Part shown: one piece after another, positions 1 to 10,682 of the stretch
How the letters are laid out: the number at the start of each line of letters is the position of its first letter
Position numbering within the stretch: position 1 is the stretch's first letter
Assembly (NCBI RefSeq): GCF_958979055.1
Contig: NC_084895.1
Location: forward strand, 234,001-298,000
DNA: 64,000 nt
Source of the DNA: Alnus glutinosa
Taxonomy: Eukaryota > Streptophyta > Magnoliopsida > Fagales > Betulaceae
Direction: 5' to 3'
The notes under the pieces: model-generated
Databases searched by the model: none
What the model was told of the DNA's origin: nothing
The model's input: only the letters and a program-made list of their open reading frames with translations
Position numbers and translations under genes: made by a program

Positions 1-882
1 TTGATTAATGTCTTTGTGGCTGAGCATGAGGTCCCCTTTTGGTCTATCTCCTCTAAATGCTTTAATTCTTTCTCCCTCCCTCTTCCACCCACATCGAATT
101 TCTTGTCCTATAAATAATGGAGATATGAGAAGCTAACCCCCTTTGTCGTTGCCCTTGTATTGTGCATTTGTGCACCTCTCTTTTCTTCATTGAATAGCTT
201 TTTGTCAGCAACATTATGTTGTAGAGGGTCAATTGCTTAAGAGTAAAAAATTCTGGTAAACCTATGCCTTGTTTGTGTGCTTGCTTTGCCAAATCGGTCA
301 TGTTCTTTAGTAGGGGCTTGTGATGGATTTAATCTAGCTGTTTCATGCTTTATAGTGTTGTGGGCACTACTTCATTATGCAAGTAGAAGTAGGTGTAATT
401 TATCAAACATGCATCGATAATTACTAGAAGCCAGCTTCTTGGTAGAATCTCTTCCTCTGTGTTTAATTGTATGTTTTAGTTATATAGATTTATGTCTTAG
501 TTCAAGGGGTTGGGGATATCTCAAGTTATTAACCTGCTGTAATGTAGGGGCGTCATACCTTATGTGGAGAATATTGGAGGAACATCACTGAGCTTCCTTC
601 CTTTTTCTCCTGAACATACTTTTTAGGTTTGCACTGTATAACTCAAATTGTTGTCGTAGTCATTAGATTCCAAATATCCAAGCTCGTTTCTCAATCGACA
701 TGCAGATAAAAGCACTCCTTTGTATCTTGATAATAGTTGTGACTGCTTGAGGGGCTATTCTTAATGCCCTGCACACAGACTTGCATCCTGACACACAGGA
801 ATATTTCACTTTTGGAGATTAGTAATTTTCTGTTGAGGAGTTGGAACTGGTTTTCCTCTAAAATAATTTTGTTTTCGTCACA
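1..882 (+). other. Intron or upstream part of the BASS-type gene
   Basis: No coding exon is recognisable here. The stretch is T-rich and intron-like, and it ends in a pyrimidine-rich run and a TCACAG acceptor just before the exon at 883. The remaining exons of the transporter are probably to the left of the window. Confidence 0.5.
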
Positions 883-1121
883 GGCAAGAAGAAGAAATTA
901 GCAGGACAATTTCATTATGCACAGGAATGCAAAGCTCCACCCTGGCAGGGCTTCTTGCTACCCAGTTCCTTGGGAGCAGTCAGGCAGTTCCACCAGCGTG
1001 TTCAGTAGTTGCAATGGCTATCATGGGCCTTTGTCTTGCCTCTTTCTGGGGCAGCGGCTATCGGATCAGAGACCTACCATCCCTTCTAATGCCACAAAGC
1101 GGTTCTACGGTCAACATTTGA
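883..1121 (+). CDS. BASS3: Last exon of a chloroplast BASS-family sodium/metabolite cotransporter (BASS3-like), partial
   Basis: The exon follows a CAG acceptor and enters with a split codon. It reads Q-E-E-E-I-S-R-T-I-S-L-C-T-G-M-Q-S-S-T-L-A-G-L-L and closes at TGA 1119-1121. The T-G-M-Q-S-S-(T/S)-L-A motif, followed by a hydrophobic helix (about V-P-P-A-C-S-V-V-A-M-A-I-M-G), is the C-terminal core of bile acid:sodium symporter (BASS) carriers of the plastid envelope. The T-I-S-L-C-T-G-M wording and the F-W-G-(S/N)-G-(Y/F)-R-I-R-D tail match my recollection of the BASS3 subgroup, whose substrate is not established. Only the last ~79 residues are present, because the gene enters from the left edge. 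An overlapping frame from 917 to 1153 is a shadow. The family is fairly sure; the subgroup is less so. Confidence 0.75.
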
Positions 1122-1662
1122 TGAAGCACGGTCGGAGCAACTGCGAGGGCTAGATTGAACTAACCTCGAAGGTTACTGGTCATCGGAGAAACTGATGCGT
1201 GGCTCTAACAATTGTCAGTACAAAAGATGGGCCAGTCATGTCATGGTTGAACCATCAGAGATTTAGAACCTGCCATCAAAGATTCAGAAGCAGGTTATGC
1301 AGCAATATATATATACAGCAGATTAGGAGCTATATATATATATATATATATATGCGTGTGTATGTAGCCTCAGAAAAGCAAAAGATCATTCAAAAAAAAG
1401 AAAAGAAAAACAAGAGAAAAAAAGGAGCCATATACATATATAGCGAGATTTTGCTGGGATACATATGGGGATACAAATGGTTGTATGAAGTAAGATTTTG
1501 CTCTCTCTTCACTCTTGCATGCATACAAGTGTTCATAACTTCAAAGCGCGTGTCCGGCCTTATGTGTTTAGTGTCTTTACTCGACTGAATTAAGATGTTT
1601 ATCTAAGGGAGATTTATGACAAACTTCAAATACTTGTGTAAAAAAACAGGCTCTATATAATG
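1122..1662 (+). other. Probable 3' UTR and intergenic DNA
   Basis: No gene is seen. The stretch holds a short (TA)n run near 1333-1352 and AT-rich sequence downstream of the BASS stop codon. The poly-A site cannot be fixed by eye. Confidence 0.4.
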
Positions 1663-1758
1663 AGATTTGATTCTTGCACTACACCATTGCAACAACTGCA
1701 CAACAACTCCTCACATGAGGGGTTGTTGTGCAGTTGTTGTATTAGTGTTGTAAATCTA
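1663..1758. repeat. Hairpin MITE, short copy
   Basis: Two near-perfect inverted arms meet at CTCACATGAGG. Each arm contains AACAACTGCACAACAAC or its complement, and the outer ends read AGATTTGATTC and its loose complement GTAAATCT. A longer relative of the same family lies at 2967-3099. Confidence 0.75.
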
Positions 1759-2480
1759 ATATTTTCTCTATATAATTTGTAGAATGTAGTTAGAATGTCA
1801 GACGATTAAAGAGAGAATTTTTTTAAAAAAATTTATTATTTTTGGCACAATTTTGTTGCTACAGTGTGCATATGAGATAGTAGAGAGGATTGTAACTTCA
1901 AATATGCATAATTGTTTTAAAAATTCTATAAATATTTAAGGCGAAGATATAAGTTGAATCACAAAATTAGTTTTAATAAAACAAAAAGAAAAAAAAGAAA
2001 AAGAAATTGTACAGTATATGCCAAAACTTAAGGTAAACTTACAAGAAGATAATGAACTCATTCCTTATTCAACTTTCATGCTAGTGGCTGAGGCTGATGT
2101 GGCAATGTTTATTATTCATTGGATAAGTTTTTATTAATTTAATGGGATTCAAATGAATTGAAGATTCTTTTTTGTTCTCTTTTTCGCACGTTGGTAGACA
2201 ACTCCCAACAATATAATAATAATAATAAAAAAAAAACAAAGACTAAGAAAACATTGACATAACAAGCCCACACATTTTTTATTTTTATCTTTATTTTTGT
2301 CAAAAACTTTGGGGGAGATTATTTTTTTGTAAAAGTTTTGGGTTTCTTTTTTAATCAAAATTATCAGGGTTTTTTTTATTATTTTTAATTATTATTATTT
2401 TCAAAATCTTTGAGGGTAGATGCTTTTTTGCAAAACTTTTGGAGGAATAAAAAAGGAAGTTGGAGAACTTTTTTTTTTTT

Positions 2481-2522
<42 letters not shown>

Positions 2523-2966
2523 GGGAAATTTACATCAAACTAAAAAAGAAAGAAAGAAAGAAATTTAAAAAAATAAAATAAAATGGATAGGGCACCCAAC
2601 AAACACCCAATACAACCAAAGAATGCTAGATAATCTAAAAACCATTGGGAATGAGCCAAATAATTAGTTTGGCCCATTGGGTATTTGGTTCACAGGCCAA
2701 GAAATGAGCCGCCTTTGATGGCAGTTTGAAATTGCAGTCTAGAAGAAATTTTGTTTGAGATAGCATTGTTATTAATAGGTTGTTATACGACTACCATACA
2801 ACTGAGATGATGTGGCAATGAAAATCATCCATTGATTTTTTTTTTTTTTTTTAAATATGATACATTTACAACTTTTGTACAATTTCAACAATTTTTTTTT
2901 TTTAAAAAAAAAAAAAAAATCAATCATTAAATATGTAAGATCTACATGTAGGAAAACAGATTTAAG
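1759..2966. other. AT-rich intergenic DNA with simple repeats
   Basis: No gene is seen. It contains T runs, a (TA)n microsatellite at about 2487-2519 and short A-rich tracts. Small open frames here have no coding character. Confidence 0.5.
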
Positions 2967-3099
2967 AGATTTGATTCTTGTACAACACCAATACAACAAC
3001 TGTACAAGAACCCCTCACATGAAGGTGGGCCCCAGTATGTGGGACCCATCCTCATGTGAGGGATTGTTGTACAGTTGTTATATTGGTGTTGTAAATCTA
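2967..3099. repeat. Hairpin MITE, second copy of the 1663 family
   Basis: Inverted arms run from AGATTTGATTCTTGTACAAC to its complement near 3099. The centre is a secondary palindrome around GTGGGCCCCAGTATGTGGGACCCA. Arm sequence matches the 1663-1758 element, but the central loop is longer. Confidence 0.7.
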
Positions 3100-3363
3100 A
3101 CATTTTCCCAGATTTAATGGTTAGTTTAAAAAAAAGTTGTTTGAGTTGTACAAAAATTGAAAACGTATCGTCCCTAAAAAAGTTATTTGTTACCTAGACA
3201 TGCATACTACTATATTTTTAAACCTTAAGAGATTTGTTAGTGCTACAAAACCCTCAAGACCAATTAGCAATTTTTTCTAAAATAAATTCCTACTATTGCA
3301 CATATTAATAAAAGTTTAAGGAAAAATAAAAGCCAGAACCTTCATGTACCCCATTAATTAAAA

Positions 3364-3545
3364 GAGTAATGATTAACTACCACCTAAATATATAATTTTT
3401 CACCACCTTGCCTATCTGGTAAGGTGATCACTCACCTTAATTTATTTTTACAAAAAAAATAACTCAAAAGGTAGTGGGGGACCACCTCGCCACATAGGCA
3501 AAGCGGTAAAAAGTTGTATCTTGGGGTGGCATTGAATCATTACTC
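3364..3545. mobile_element. 182-bp MITE with 9-bp target duplication
   Basis: The ends are GAGTAATGATT and AATCATTACTC, continuing as imperfect inverted arms that share TTGCCTAT-TGG. TAATTAAAA flanks it on both sides (3355-3363 and 3546-3554). A 9-bp duplication with inverted ends fits a Mutator-type non-autonomous element. The superfamily is inferred from duplication length alone. Confidence 0.75.
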
Positions 3546-3554
3546 TAATTAAAA

Positions 3555-4209
3555 AGTCCTAACCCAATTAATCCGATATCCTGAAATATGGACATAAATT
3601 TCTTTTAAAATTGGTTAGAAGAAATTTTTTCAATCAAGTAAATAAAATTATCACGTATTTTTTGAACATGTGAGAAATATATTCTTTTTTAATAGTTCCA
3701 TTAAAAAATTATGTGATTCTTATATGCTAATTAAAAAACCGGGTGCTTCTCACATGTAAAGAGATACTAGACAATTTTACAGATTGAGTCGAAGGAAACT
3801 GTTCCAACCCAATTTGAAGGAATTTAGGATCTTCTTCATTTGATTTAAAATTGTCAAAATTTAGAATTAACGCATTTACGATGTACATTATATTACATTA
3901 TTTATTTAAGCCATTAAACTACTAGCTGTTTTTAAAGTAGCCCTTTAAATTATCAATCATCACACTATGGCCCCCAAACTACTAAATAGTGCCAAAAAGA
4001 TTACTTTTGTCGAAATATTCTTATAATATCCTTGCATCGTATCATATATTAATTAAAAAATAATAAAAATTAAAAATATTCAAAAAAAAAAATAGTTTGA
4101 AAAAAAATTGAAAAAAAAATATATATATGAAAGCCACCCCCATGGCCAGACACCTATATGCAATAACAAGCAAAACCATTGGGCCGGACGCCTATTCATT
4201 AGGCCGCCG
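3555..4209. other. Region upstream of the PPR gene with a transposon arm
   Basis: No gene is seen. About 3890-4070 (CCCCAAACTACT followed by a segment ending AATATCCTTG) resembles one arm of the long-inverted-repeat element at 56360-57617. The reading frame of the PPR gene extends back to 4108, but without an in-frame ATG before 4210. Confidence 0.45.
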
Positions 4210-6096
4210 ATGAGTTATTCCACGGTAGCCGTTTTAGGGAACTCATTTTTTCCGGCAAATTCAAAATCCAAAAACTCCCCAGATAGGAAAGAAATCATCT
4301 CTCTCTTACAAAGATGCAAACACATGAACCAAATTCAATCACTTCACGCCAAAATCATAAAGAAGGGCCAAGAAAATGACCCCTTTATTGCCTTTGAGCT
4401 TATTCGGGTTTGCTCCAACTTCAACTCCATTGACCATGCCTCCAAGATTTTCCAGAACGCTCAAAACCCAAATGTCTACCTCTACACTGCTCTTATTGAT
4501 GGGTTTGTATTGTCTGGCTCTTACGTCGATGCAATTCGCCTATATTGTCAAATGGTGTATGAATCTATCTTACCCGATGCTTATGCAATCACTTCGGTCT
4601 TGAAGGCTTGTGGGTTTCAGTTGGCTTTGGAAGAGGGTAAACAAGTTCATGGGCAGGCTTTAAAACTTAGGTTGAGTTCAAACAGATTGATAAGGATGAA
4701 GCTCATGGAATTGTACGGCAAGTGTGGCGAGTTTGAGAATGCACAACAGGTTTATGCAGAAATGCCTGAAGGGGATGTTGTTGCATCAACCGTCATGATA
4801 ACATGTTATTTGAATTATGGATTCATCAACGAGGCAATTGGTGTATTCAATCGAGTTCTGGTTAGGGACACAGTTTGTTGGACGGCGATGATTGATGGGT
4901 TTGTTAGGAATGGCGAATTTAATAGAGCTTTGGAGGTATTTAGGGAAATGCAGGAGGATGATGTGAGGCCGAATGAGGTTACCATGGTTTGTGTTTTATC
5001 TGCGTGTTCACAATTGGGAGCTCTTGAGCTGGGGCGGTGGCTTCACTTTTACATAGAAAAGTACGGGATCAAGCTTAATCATGTTGTGGGTGGTGCATTG
5101 ATAAGTATGTATTCAAGGTGTGGTGATATTGATGAGGCGCAACGAGTTTTTGATGGGATGAAAGAGAGGGATGTCACTACTTATAATTCCATGATTTCAG
5201 GACTTGCTATGCATGGGAAGAGCATTGAGGCTATCGAAATGTTTCGGAGAATGATGAAGCAGGGGATTAGTCCAAACAACATTACATTCATTGGTGTATT
5301 GAATGCATGTAGTCATGGAGGTCTAGTCGAGTTGGGATATGAGATATATCACTCCATGACTAGAGATTATGGGATTGAACCACAAATAGAGCACTATGGA
5401 TGCATGGTTGATCTCCTTGGTCGTGTAGGTCGGCTTGAAGAGGCATATAACTTCATCAGAGAAATGAAAATAGCTCCAGATCATATAATTTATGGTGCTC
5501 TGCTAAGTGCTTGTAAAATACATGGGAACACTGAAATAGGAGAATCAATTGCAAAAATTCTAGTCGATTGTGGTCGCGCAGATTCCGGTACTTACATTCT
5601 TCTATCAAATGTCTATGCTTTGTCTGGGAGATGGAAAGAGGCAGCAAAAGTAAGAGCAAAGATGGAGGAGGGTGGAATGCTAAAGGAACCAGGTTGTAGT
5701 TCGATTGAAGTGAATAATGAGATCCATGAGTTCCTTTTAGGAGACATCAGACATCCTCAAAGGGAAGTAATTTACAAAAAGTTAAAGGAGTTAAATCGTG
5801 TATTAAAATTGGAAGGATACTTGCCATCAACAGAGATGGTTTTACATGATATGGAGGATGAGCAAAAGGAATGGGCTTTGGCAATACACAGTGAGAGGCT
5901 TGCACTGTGCTATGGGCTAATATCAACTGCACCATATACGACGTTAAGGATTGTGAAAAATCTAAGGGTATGCAATGATTGCCACTCCATGATCAAGCTG
6001 GTCTCTAAGATTACCAGGAGAAGGATTGTGGTGAGAGATCGCAATAGGTTCCACCATTTCGAAAATGGAGGTTGTTCTTGTGGGGATTATTGGTGA
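4210..6096 (+). CDS. DYW-class pentatricopeptide repeat protein, probable chloroplast RNA-editing factor (OTP80-like)
   Basis: This intronless frame encodes 628 aa. The first in-frame ATG is at 4210; the open frame reaches back to 4108 but begins there with TTG, which plants do not use. A Ser/Thr-rich N-terminus suggests organelle import. A long run of P/L/S repeats follows (for example the D-T-V-C-W-T-A-M-I-D-G and Y-N-S-M-I-S-G-L-A-M-H-G helices), then E/E+ motifs (E-P-G-C-S-S-I-E-V) and a complete DYW domain. The deaminase-like zinc ligands are H560-x-E562 and C588-N-D-C591, and the protein ends in D-Y-W. PLS-DYW proteins bind a specific transcript and specify C-to-U editing in plastids or mitochondria. 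The body most resembles Arabidopsis OTP80 (At5g59200, a plastid rpl23 editing factor), recalled rather than searched. It looks intact. Confidence 0.93.
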   Translation: MSYSTVAVLGNSFFPANSKSKNSPDRKEIISLLQRCKHMNQIQSLHAKIIKKGQENDPFIAFELIRVCSNFNSIDHASKIFQNAQNPNVYLYTALIDGFVLSGSYVDAIRLYCQMVYESILPDAYAITSVLKACGFQLALEEGKQVHGQALKLRLSSNRLIRMKLMELYGKCGEFENAQQVYAEMPEGDVVASTVMITCYLNYGFINEAIGVFNRVLVRDTVCWTAMIDGFVRNGEFNRALEVFREMQEDDVRPNEVTMVCVLSACSQLGALELGRWLHFYIEKYGIKLNHVVGGALISMYSRCGDIDEAQRVFDGMKERDVTTYNSMISGLAMHGKSIEAIEMFRRMMKQGISPNNITFIGVLNACSHGGLVELGYEIYHSMTRDYGIEPQIEHYGCMVDLLGRVGRLEEAYNFIREMKIAPDHIIYGALLSACKIHGNTEIGESIAKILVDCGRADSGTYILLSNVYALSGRWKEAAKVRAKMEEGGMLKEPGCSSIEVNNEIHEFLLGDIRHPQREVIYKKLKELNRVLKLEGYLPSTEMVLHDMEDEQKEWALAIHSERLALCYGLISTAPYTTLRIVKNLRVCNDCHSMIKLVSKITRRRIVVRDRNRFHHFENGGCSCGDYW

Positions 6097-6959
6097 ACTA
6101 AGCACAAATTCTTCCTTTACTCAAGATTTTCTAGTTGTATTTTTTTCCCTCTCTTCTCAACACTGATGGTCGTTATTGGTACAACAACATCAAAGACATA
6201 AAACTGCGATAAATATAAGTGAGTCGGATCAAAATGCTCTTACTTAGATCAAAGTATTCAATTTGTTAGGTTTGAGACCCGAGTTTGAGTCCATTCTAAA
6301 TTTGAGACTTCTTACACCCGTTAAATAAGTAATAAAAATGAGTTTAGAATATAATAATGTCTCTCACATTAAAATAAAAAATAAAAAACCAACGGGTTGC
6401 GACCGCCTTGGTCAGAGGGGGAGGCTGCAGCTCCACCCCCTATCCGGGGTGGCCGTGACCCACCTGTTTTTTTTCTTTTTTTCTTTTTTTTTTTTTTAAA
6501 AAAAACTGAGGGTTATAATGATTTTTTTTCATCTTCTTTCTGTAATCTATTTGAAAGAAAGGCTGGCAGGAGGTTTCAAATTTAGAATAGGCCTAAACTC
6601 TTATCCCGAATTTATCAAATTGGAAACTTGAGTGTTAAAGTCAAAAGGGCCAAAAACCCACAAAAAATCTTGACCTAATTTCCTAAATATAAATCAATAG
6701 AAAATTCAAGGCATTGAGATTTTATCGCCTCCCACCGGCACTTGAATAGTGGAAGCTATTTGAAGGTTGGTATCACTGAATCCTGCCTTTTGAAATTGGG
6801 CATCCAGGAATGTTCTTGACTTCTTGTGGGTCAGAGAAAGTATTTCTAAAATTCAAATATTTGGAAATTAAAGAAGTAAGTAACTATTCTTGATATAATA
6901 AGCTAACTAAGATCTCAACTTGAGTATGCTAGTGCAATAAGTAGCTTGGTCTATTTGGG
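6097..6959. other. Intergenic DNA with a GC-rich transposon scrap
   Basis: No gene is seen. At about 6390-6470 a short GC-rich stretch (GGTGGCCGTGACCCACC style) resembles the core vocabulary of the Mutator-like element at 9088-10114, followed by a T run. It looks like a degraded relative. Confidence 0.4.
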
Positions 6960-7245
6960 TTTATGATTTCAAAAAGTGCGATTTAAAAATAACGTTTTGA
7001 AAATGTGCTATTTGAAAATGTGATTTTTAAAAATGCAATTAAGCGTTTAGTAAAATCGCAGTTTGACCTTTAAAATCGCGGTTTAGCCTTTTAAAATTGT
7101 GATTTTTCAAAAAAACACTACATTGTTTGTTATTTGAAAAATTAGATTTTTTACGTTTTCAAATCGCAATTCAAAACGATTCATTTTTCACAATTTGATT
7201 TAAAATCGCATACCCAAATGAACCCTTAATTTATTATTTATGCTA
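6960..7245. repeat. Internally repetitive 'AAAATCGC' element, start of duplicated unit 1
   Basis: Many direct and inverted variants of TTTAAAATCGC/GCGATTTAAAA are packed into ~250 bp. A truncated copy is present at about 35150-35390, and in both places it is followed by TGCTGCATTGGGCTAGATAT. That fixes the left end of the homology between units 1 and 3. It is probably an old MITE carried along by the duplication. Confidence 0.6.
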
Positions 7246-7615
7246 TACATTGCTGCATTGGGCTAGATATTACTTTTGCAGTTTATAATCTTTCTAGTGA
7301 ATATACCATAGGAAGGCAATGGGCAAAGTCTTTAGATGCCTTAAATCAACATCAATATCTAAATTGATTTTTACAATTGGTGGAAGGGTCACTTATTGTG
7401 CTTCTAACAAACATGCATGTATTTCACACTTTAAAAAAAAAAAAAAAAAAAGGAATTCCAAGCATTGACAACAATAGAGAAGAAGAACAATTGATACCGA
7501 GTAATATTATTATGATGGAGTAATACTATTCTTCACACCAATTTATCGCACATTTTACATCAGTTGACGTTATCGCCATTATATTTGTTAGGTTAAGCAA
7601 TAACTTAACTTTTAC

Positions 7616-7709
<94 letters not shown>

Positions 7710-8500
7710 ATTGAGTTTTAAACTTTTCTTCTTAATTTTTTTTTAAGCAACACAAGCAAACTTGCCAAACTGCAACTAAATTAAAAGCTATTATATGAGT
7801 TCTTGTTATCTCTCAAAACGTTTTTTTCTCAACAAATCAGCCATGAAGTATTGAAGTCCCAAACCGACTCCCAATGTGATTTAAGATTGAGTAATAATGC
7901 TATATACTATACTTTTATTTTATTCTTATTTTATTGGATTATATTAAAATAATAATAATTAAGAACATATGAACACTATCACGGCAGTAAGATGAGAGGG
8001 GATGTGAGCATAAGACATTTCATTTCTTTTAATGATTATGGAAAAGTTGGAACTCGTAAATTTTTACCTGACTAGATAAAAATTGAACTGCCTAATCACT
8101 TATCCAGTCAGGTAGGTCTCATAAATGATATCTCACAACCACTTGCCAATTCGGACAAAAGATTTGAGAGGATCATGATCCTAAGTCTTGAGTTCGACTA
8201 AACAAAAAAACAAAAAGTTTCAAGGGACATGAGTATCTCCTGTGGACTATTTTTAGTAATTTGTGTAGTATATGAGGGAGAATTTATATAAGATCAATCT
8301 GTCGAGCAGGTGATTGGGTATTTCAAATTTTATTTAGGACAAATAAATTTTATATAGGCTCTTTTTATGTACTATCTAAATTATTAGCAATTAGACAACG
8401 AATTACTCAAAATTCAAAACTGTATTTTTTCTACATGGATTATCATATATTTTGTTTACAACAGATTGCAGGACCTTTAAAGCTAACAAATTATATACAG
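7246..8500. other. 5' flank of duplicated unit 1
   Basis: No gene is seen. The segment is homologous to 26520-27600 and 35400-36880 (shared landmarks GACATTTCATTTC and GGAACTCGT). It includes a (GA)n microsatellite of ~85 bp at 7620-7704 that is absent from the other units. Confidence 0.55.
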
Positions 8501-8810
8501 AGAAAAGTTTACATACCCCACCTCAAATTATTACTCAATTGAAAATGTCATTCTAAACTATTAAAAAATTGTCAATGTCTTCCGAGTTCCGAGGCAAGAA
8601 AAAAGACATAAATGACTTTCTAATTTTTTTCAATAAAACAAAAATGCCCCTATAAATTCAAAAAAAAAAAGAAGAAAAAGGAAATTTTTTAATTTCTTTT
8701 AATATTTTTTTTTTGAAAAACTTTTTAATATTTCTTTTAATTTTTAAATTTGGCCGTCCTTAATTTTTATGTATTTATTTTATTTTATTTTAATTTTTAG
8801 TTTTAGTTTT

Positions 8811-8844
<34 letters not shown>

Positions 8845-8981
8845 CAAATTTTCAGTTTTTTTTTTTTTTTTTTATTAAGGATATTTTTATCATCGAAAGA
8901 ACATTGATATTTTTGATAATTTAAGAGATATTGTCCAAGTTAAAAATTTAAGGAGACTTTATTTCAACGTAGACTTTACCC
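8501..8981. repeat. Old inverted-repeat element carried in every unit (unit 1 copy)
   Basis: The left arm (AAAAGTTTACATACCCC, then TTGAAAATGTCATT and ATTGTCAATGTCT) is complementary to the right arm ending near AGACTTTACC. Matching copies lie at about 27606-28075, 36885-37235 (left arm damaged) and 46852-47330. The insertion therefore predates duplication of the array. Confidence 0.65.
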
Positions 8982-9078
8982 TTTTTTTTTTTGACATGTC
9001 CATACAAGAGGGGGAGGGGGATTCGAACTAGTAACCTCTACTTCATGAGGCGCGGTTTCCAGCCGATTGAACTACCCT
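8982..9078 (-). mobile_element. tRNA-derived SINE
   Basis: Read on the minus strand it begins GAGGGTAGTTCAATCGGCTGG (A-box-like), continues to a B-box-like TAGTTCGAATCCC, and ends in a poly-A tail after GGACATGTC. This is the architecture of a plant tRNA-derived SINE. The other units lack it between AGACTTTACC and the following TATATATA. A diverged relative sits at 58781-58874. No clear target duplication is seen. Confidence 0.7.
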
Positions 9079-9087
9079 CGTTATAAA

Positions 9088-10114
9088 GGATCCGGCTTCC
9101 ATGCGGTAGTTCAAAACTACCGCATGGAGCACATTAAAAAAAATTTGCAAATTTTTTTTTAAATTTAAAAATTATAAAAATAATAATAATTAAAAACAAA
9201 AAATATAAAAACCTAAAAAAAATTAAGGGGTGGCCGGCAACCCCCTTGGCAACGCCGGCCACCCCATTATTGGCCAAGGGGGTGGCCGGACCACCCCCTT
9301 GGCCGATATGGGGTGGATCGTCCACCCCAGTCGGCTTTGGGGGTGGTCCGGCCACCCCCCAAAAGCCAAAAAACAAAAAAAACAAAAAAAGGTTAGGGGT
9401 TTGGGGGTGGCCGGACCACCCCAAAGGCCTTGGGAGCCACCCCCATATCGGCCGTATGGGGTGGTCGAAACCACCCCCAGGCCCTTCGGGGTGGTCCGGC
9501 CACCCCTAAAAGGCCTAGAAACCAAAAACAAAAAAAAAATAAGTTTGGGTTTTGGGGGTGGCCGGTGACCGGATCACCCCCAAAGGCCTTGGGGGTGGCT
9601 CGGCCACCCCCAGATCTGCCGTATGGGGTGGTCGAAACCACCCCCAGGCCCTTGGGGGTGGTCCGGCCACCCCTAAAAGGCCTAGAAACCAAAACCAAAA
9701 ACAAAAAAAAAAAGGGTTTTTGGGGGTGGCCGGTGACCGGATCACCCCCAAAGGCCTTGAGCCACCCCCAGATCTGCCGTATGGGGTGGTCGAAACCACC
9801 CCCAGGCCCTTGGGGGTGGTCCGGCCACCCCCCAAACCCCTACCTTTTTTTTTTGTTTTCTTTTTTGGCCTTTTGGGGGTGGCCGGACCACCCCCTTGGC
9901 CAATAATGGGGTGGCCGGCGTTGCCCAAGGGGGTGGCCGGCCACCCCTTAATTTTTTTTAGGTTTTTATATTTTTTGTTTTTAATTATTATTATTTTTAT
10001 AATTTTTAAATTTATTAAAAATTTTACAAATTTTTTTAAGTGGAAAATGGTACCGTTTTGTAGAAAACGGTACCGTTTTCCACTACAGCACCCATGCGCA
10101 TGGAAGCCGGATCC
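9088..10114. mobile_element. 1027-bp non-autonomous Mutator-like element with nested palindromic GC-rich core
   Basis: Perfect 18-bp terminal inverted repeats (GGATCCGGCTTCCATGCG and its complement) are flanked by a perfect 9-bp duplication, CGTTATAAA, at 9079-9087 and 10115-10123. Just inside each end is a strong hairpin: the left one around GCGGTAGTT/AACTACCGC, the right one around AACGGTACCGTTTT. The next layer is a ~150-bp inverted repeat (about 9140-9300 versus 9885-10035). The centre holds about three tandem units of ~160 bp, each containing GTATGGGGTGGTCGAAACCA. It has no coding potential; the open frames on both strands are by-products of the GC-rich repeats. The 9-bp duplication argues for Mutator, but no transposase is present to confirm it. 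Confidence 0.85.
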
Positions 10115-10518
10115 CGTTATAAATATATATAAAGTCAAAACCTTTAATTATTAGTAAATATGGTTGGTTAAATTGGTTTAACGGTTTAAGGGAGCCGGTA
10201 GAAGCCAGAAGGTTCAAACTTAAAAAAGTCACTGTCTCAAAAAAAAAAAAAAAAAAAAACTTAAAAGGTTATTTGATCTTTTAAAATACAGAAGGGCGTT
10301 CAAGTCATTTTCAGGTTCAGACATTTGATTGTTTCGAAACAAATTCCACGTGTTCCCGATGTTGGAGAGGAGTCCACCCCACCATGACGATTCATACTTT
10401 AAAACCAACAAAATAAAGAAAAGAAAAAAGCAAACCTGAAAGAACCAAAAAAGCAAAGCATTACCCTTTCCCTTTCTCTCTCCCTCCTCCCTTTCTTCAG
10501 GAAACAACCATAATTCAT

Positions 10519-10526
10519 AAACCCTA
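10519..10526 (+). promoter_or_regulatory. Telo-box-like motif in the leader of copy 1
   Basis: AAACCCTA lies ~100 bp upstream of the ATG in a leader conserved in all four copies. Telo-boxes are enriched upstream of growth-related plant genes. Copies 2 and 3 keep it (28554-28561, 37738-37745); copy 4 reads AAATCCTA at 47567-47574. Confidence 0.4.
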
Positions 10527-10626
10527 CGATACAAGCAATAAAACAAGCATCACTCACAAATCACAATAGAAAGATTGTCTCTCTCTCTCTCTCTCCACAG
10601 AAAAACAAGACTTGCAAGATTTAACC

Positions 10627-10637
10627 ATGGATGGGTC

Positions 10638-10682
<45 letters not shown>

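Noticed and set aside
4108-4209. N-terminal extension of the PPR gene
   Set aside because: It would have to start at TTG, and no in-frame ATG precedes 4210.
8990-9078. tRNA gene on the minus strand
   Set aside because: A- and B-box-like motifs are present, but no cloverleaf acceptor pairing is evident and a poly-A tail follows, so it is a SINE.
9134-10154. Overlapping proline/glycine-rich open frames of up to 207 codons on both strands
   Set aside because: They arise from the GC-rich inverted and tandem repeats of the Mutator-like element. All frames look alike on both strands and contain no domain.
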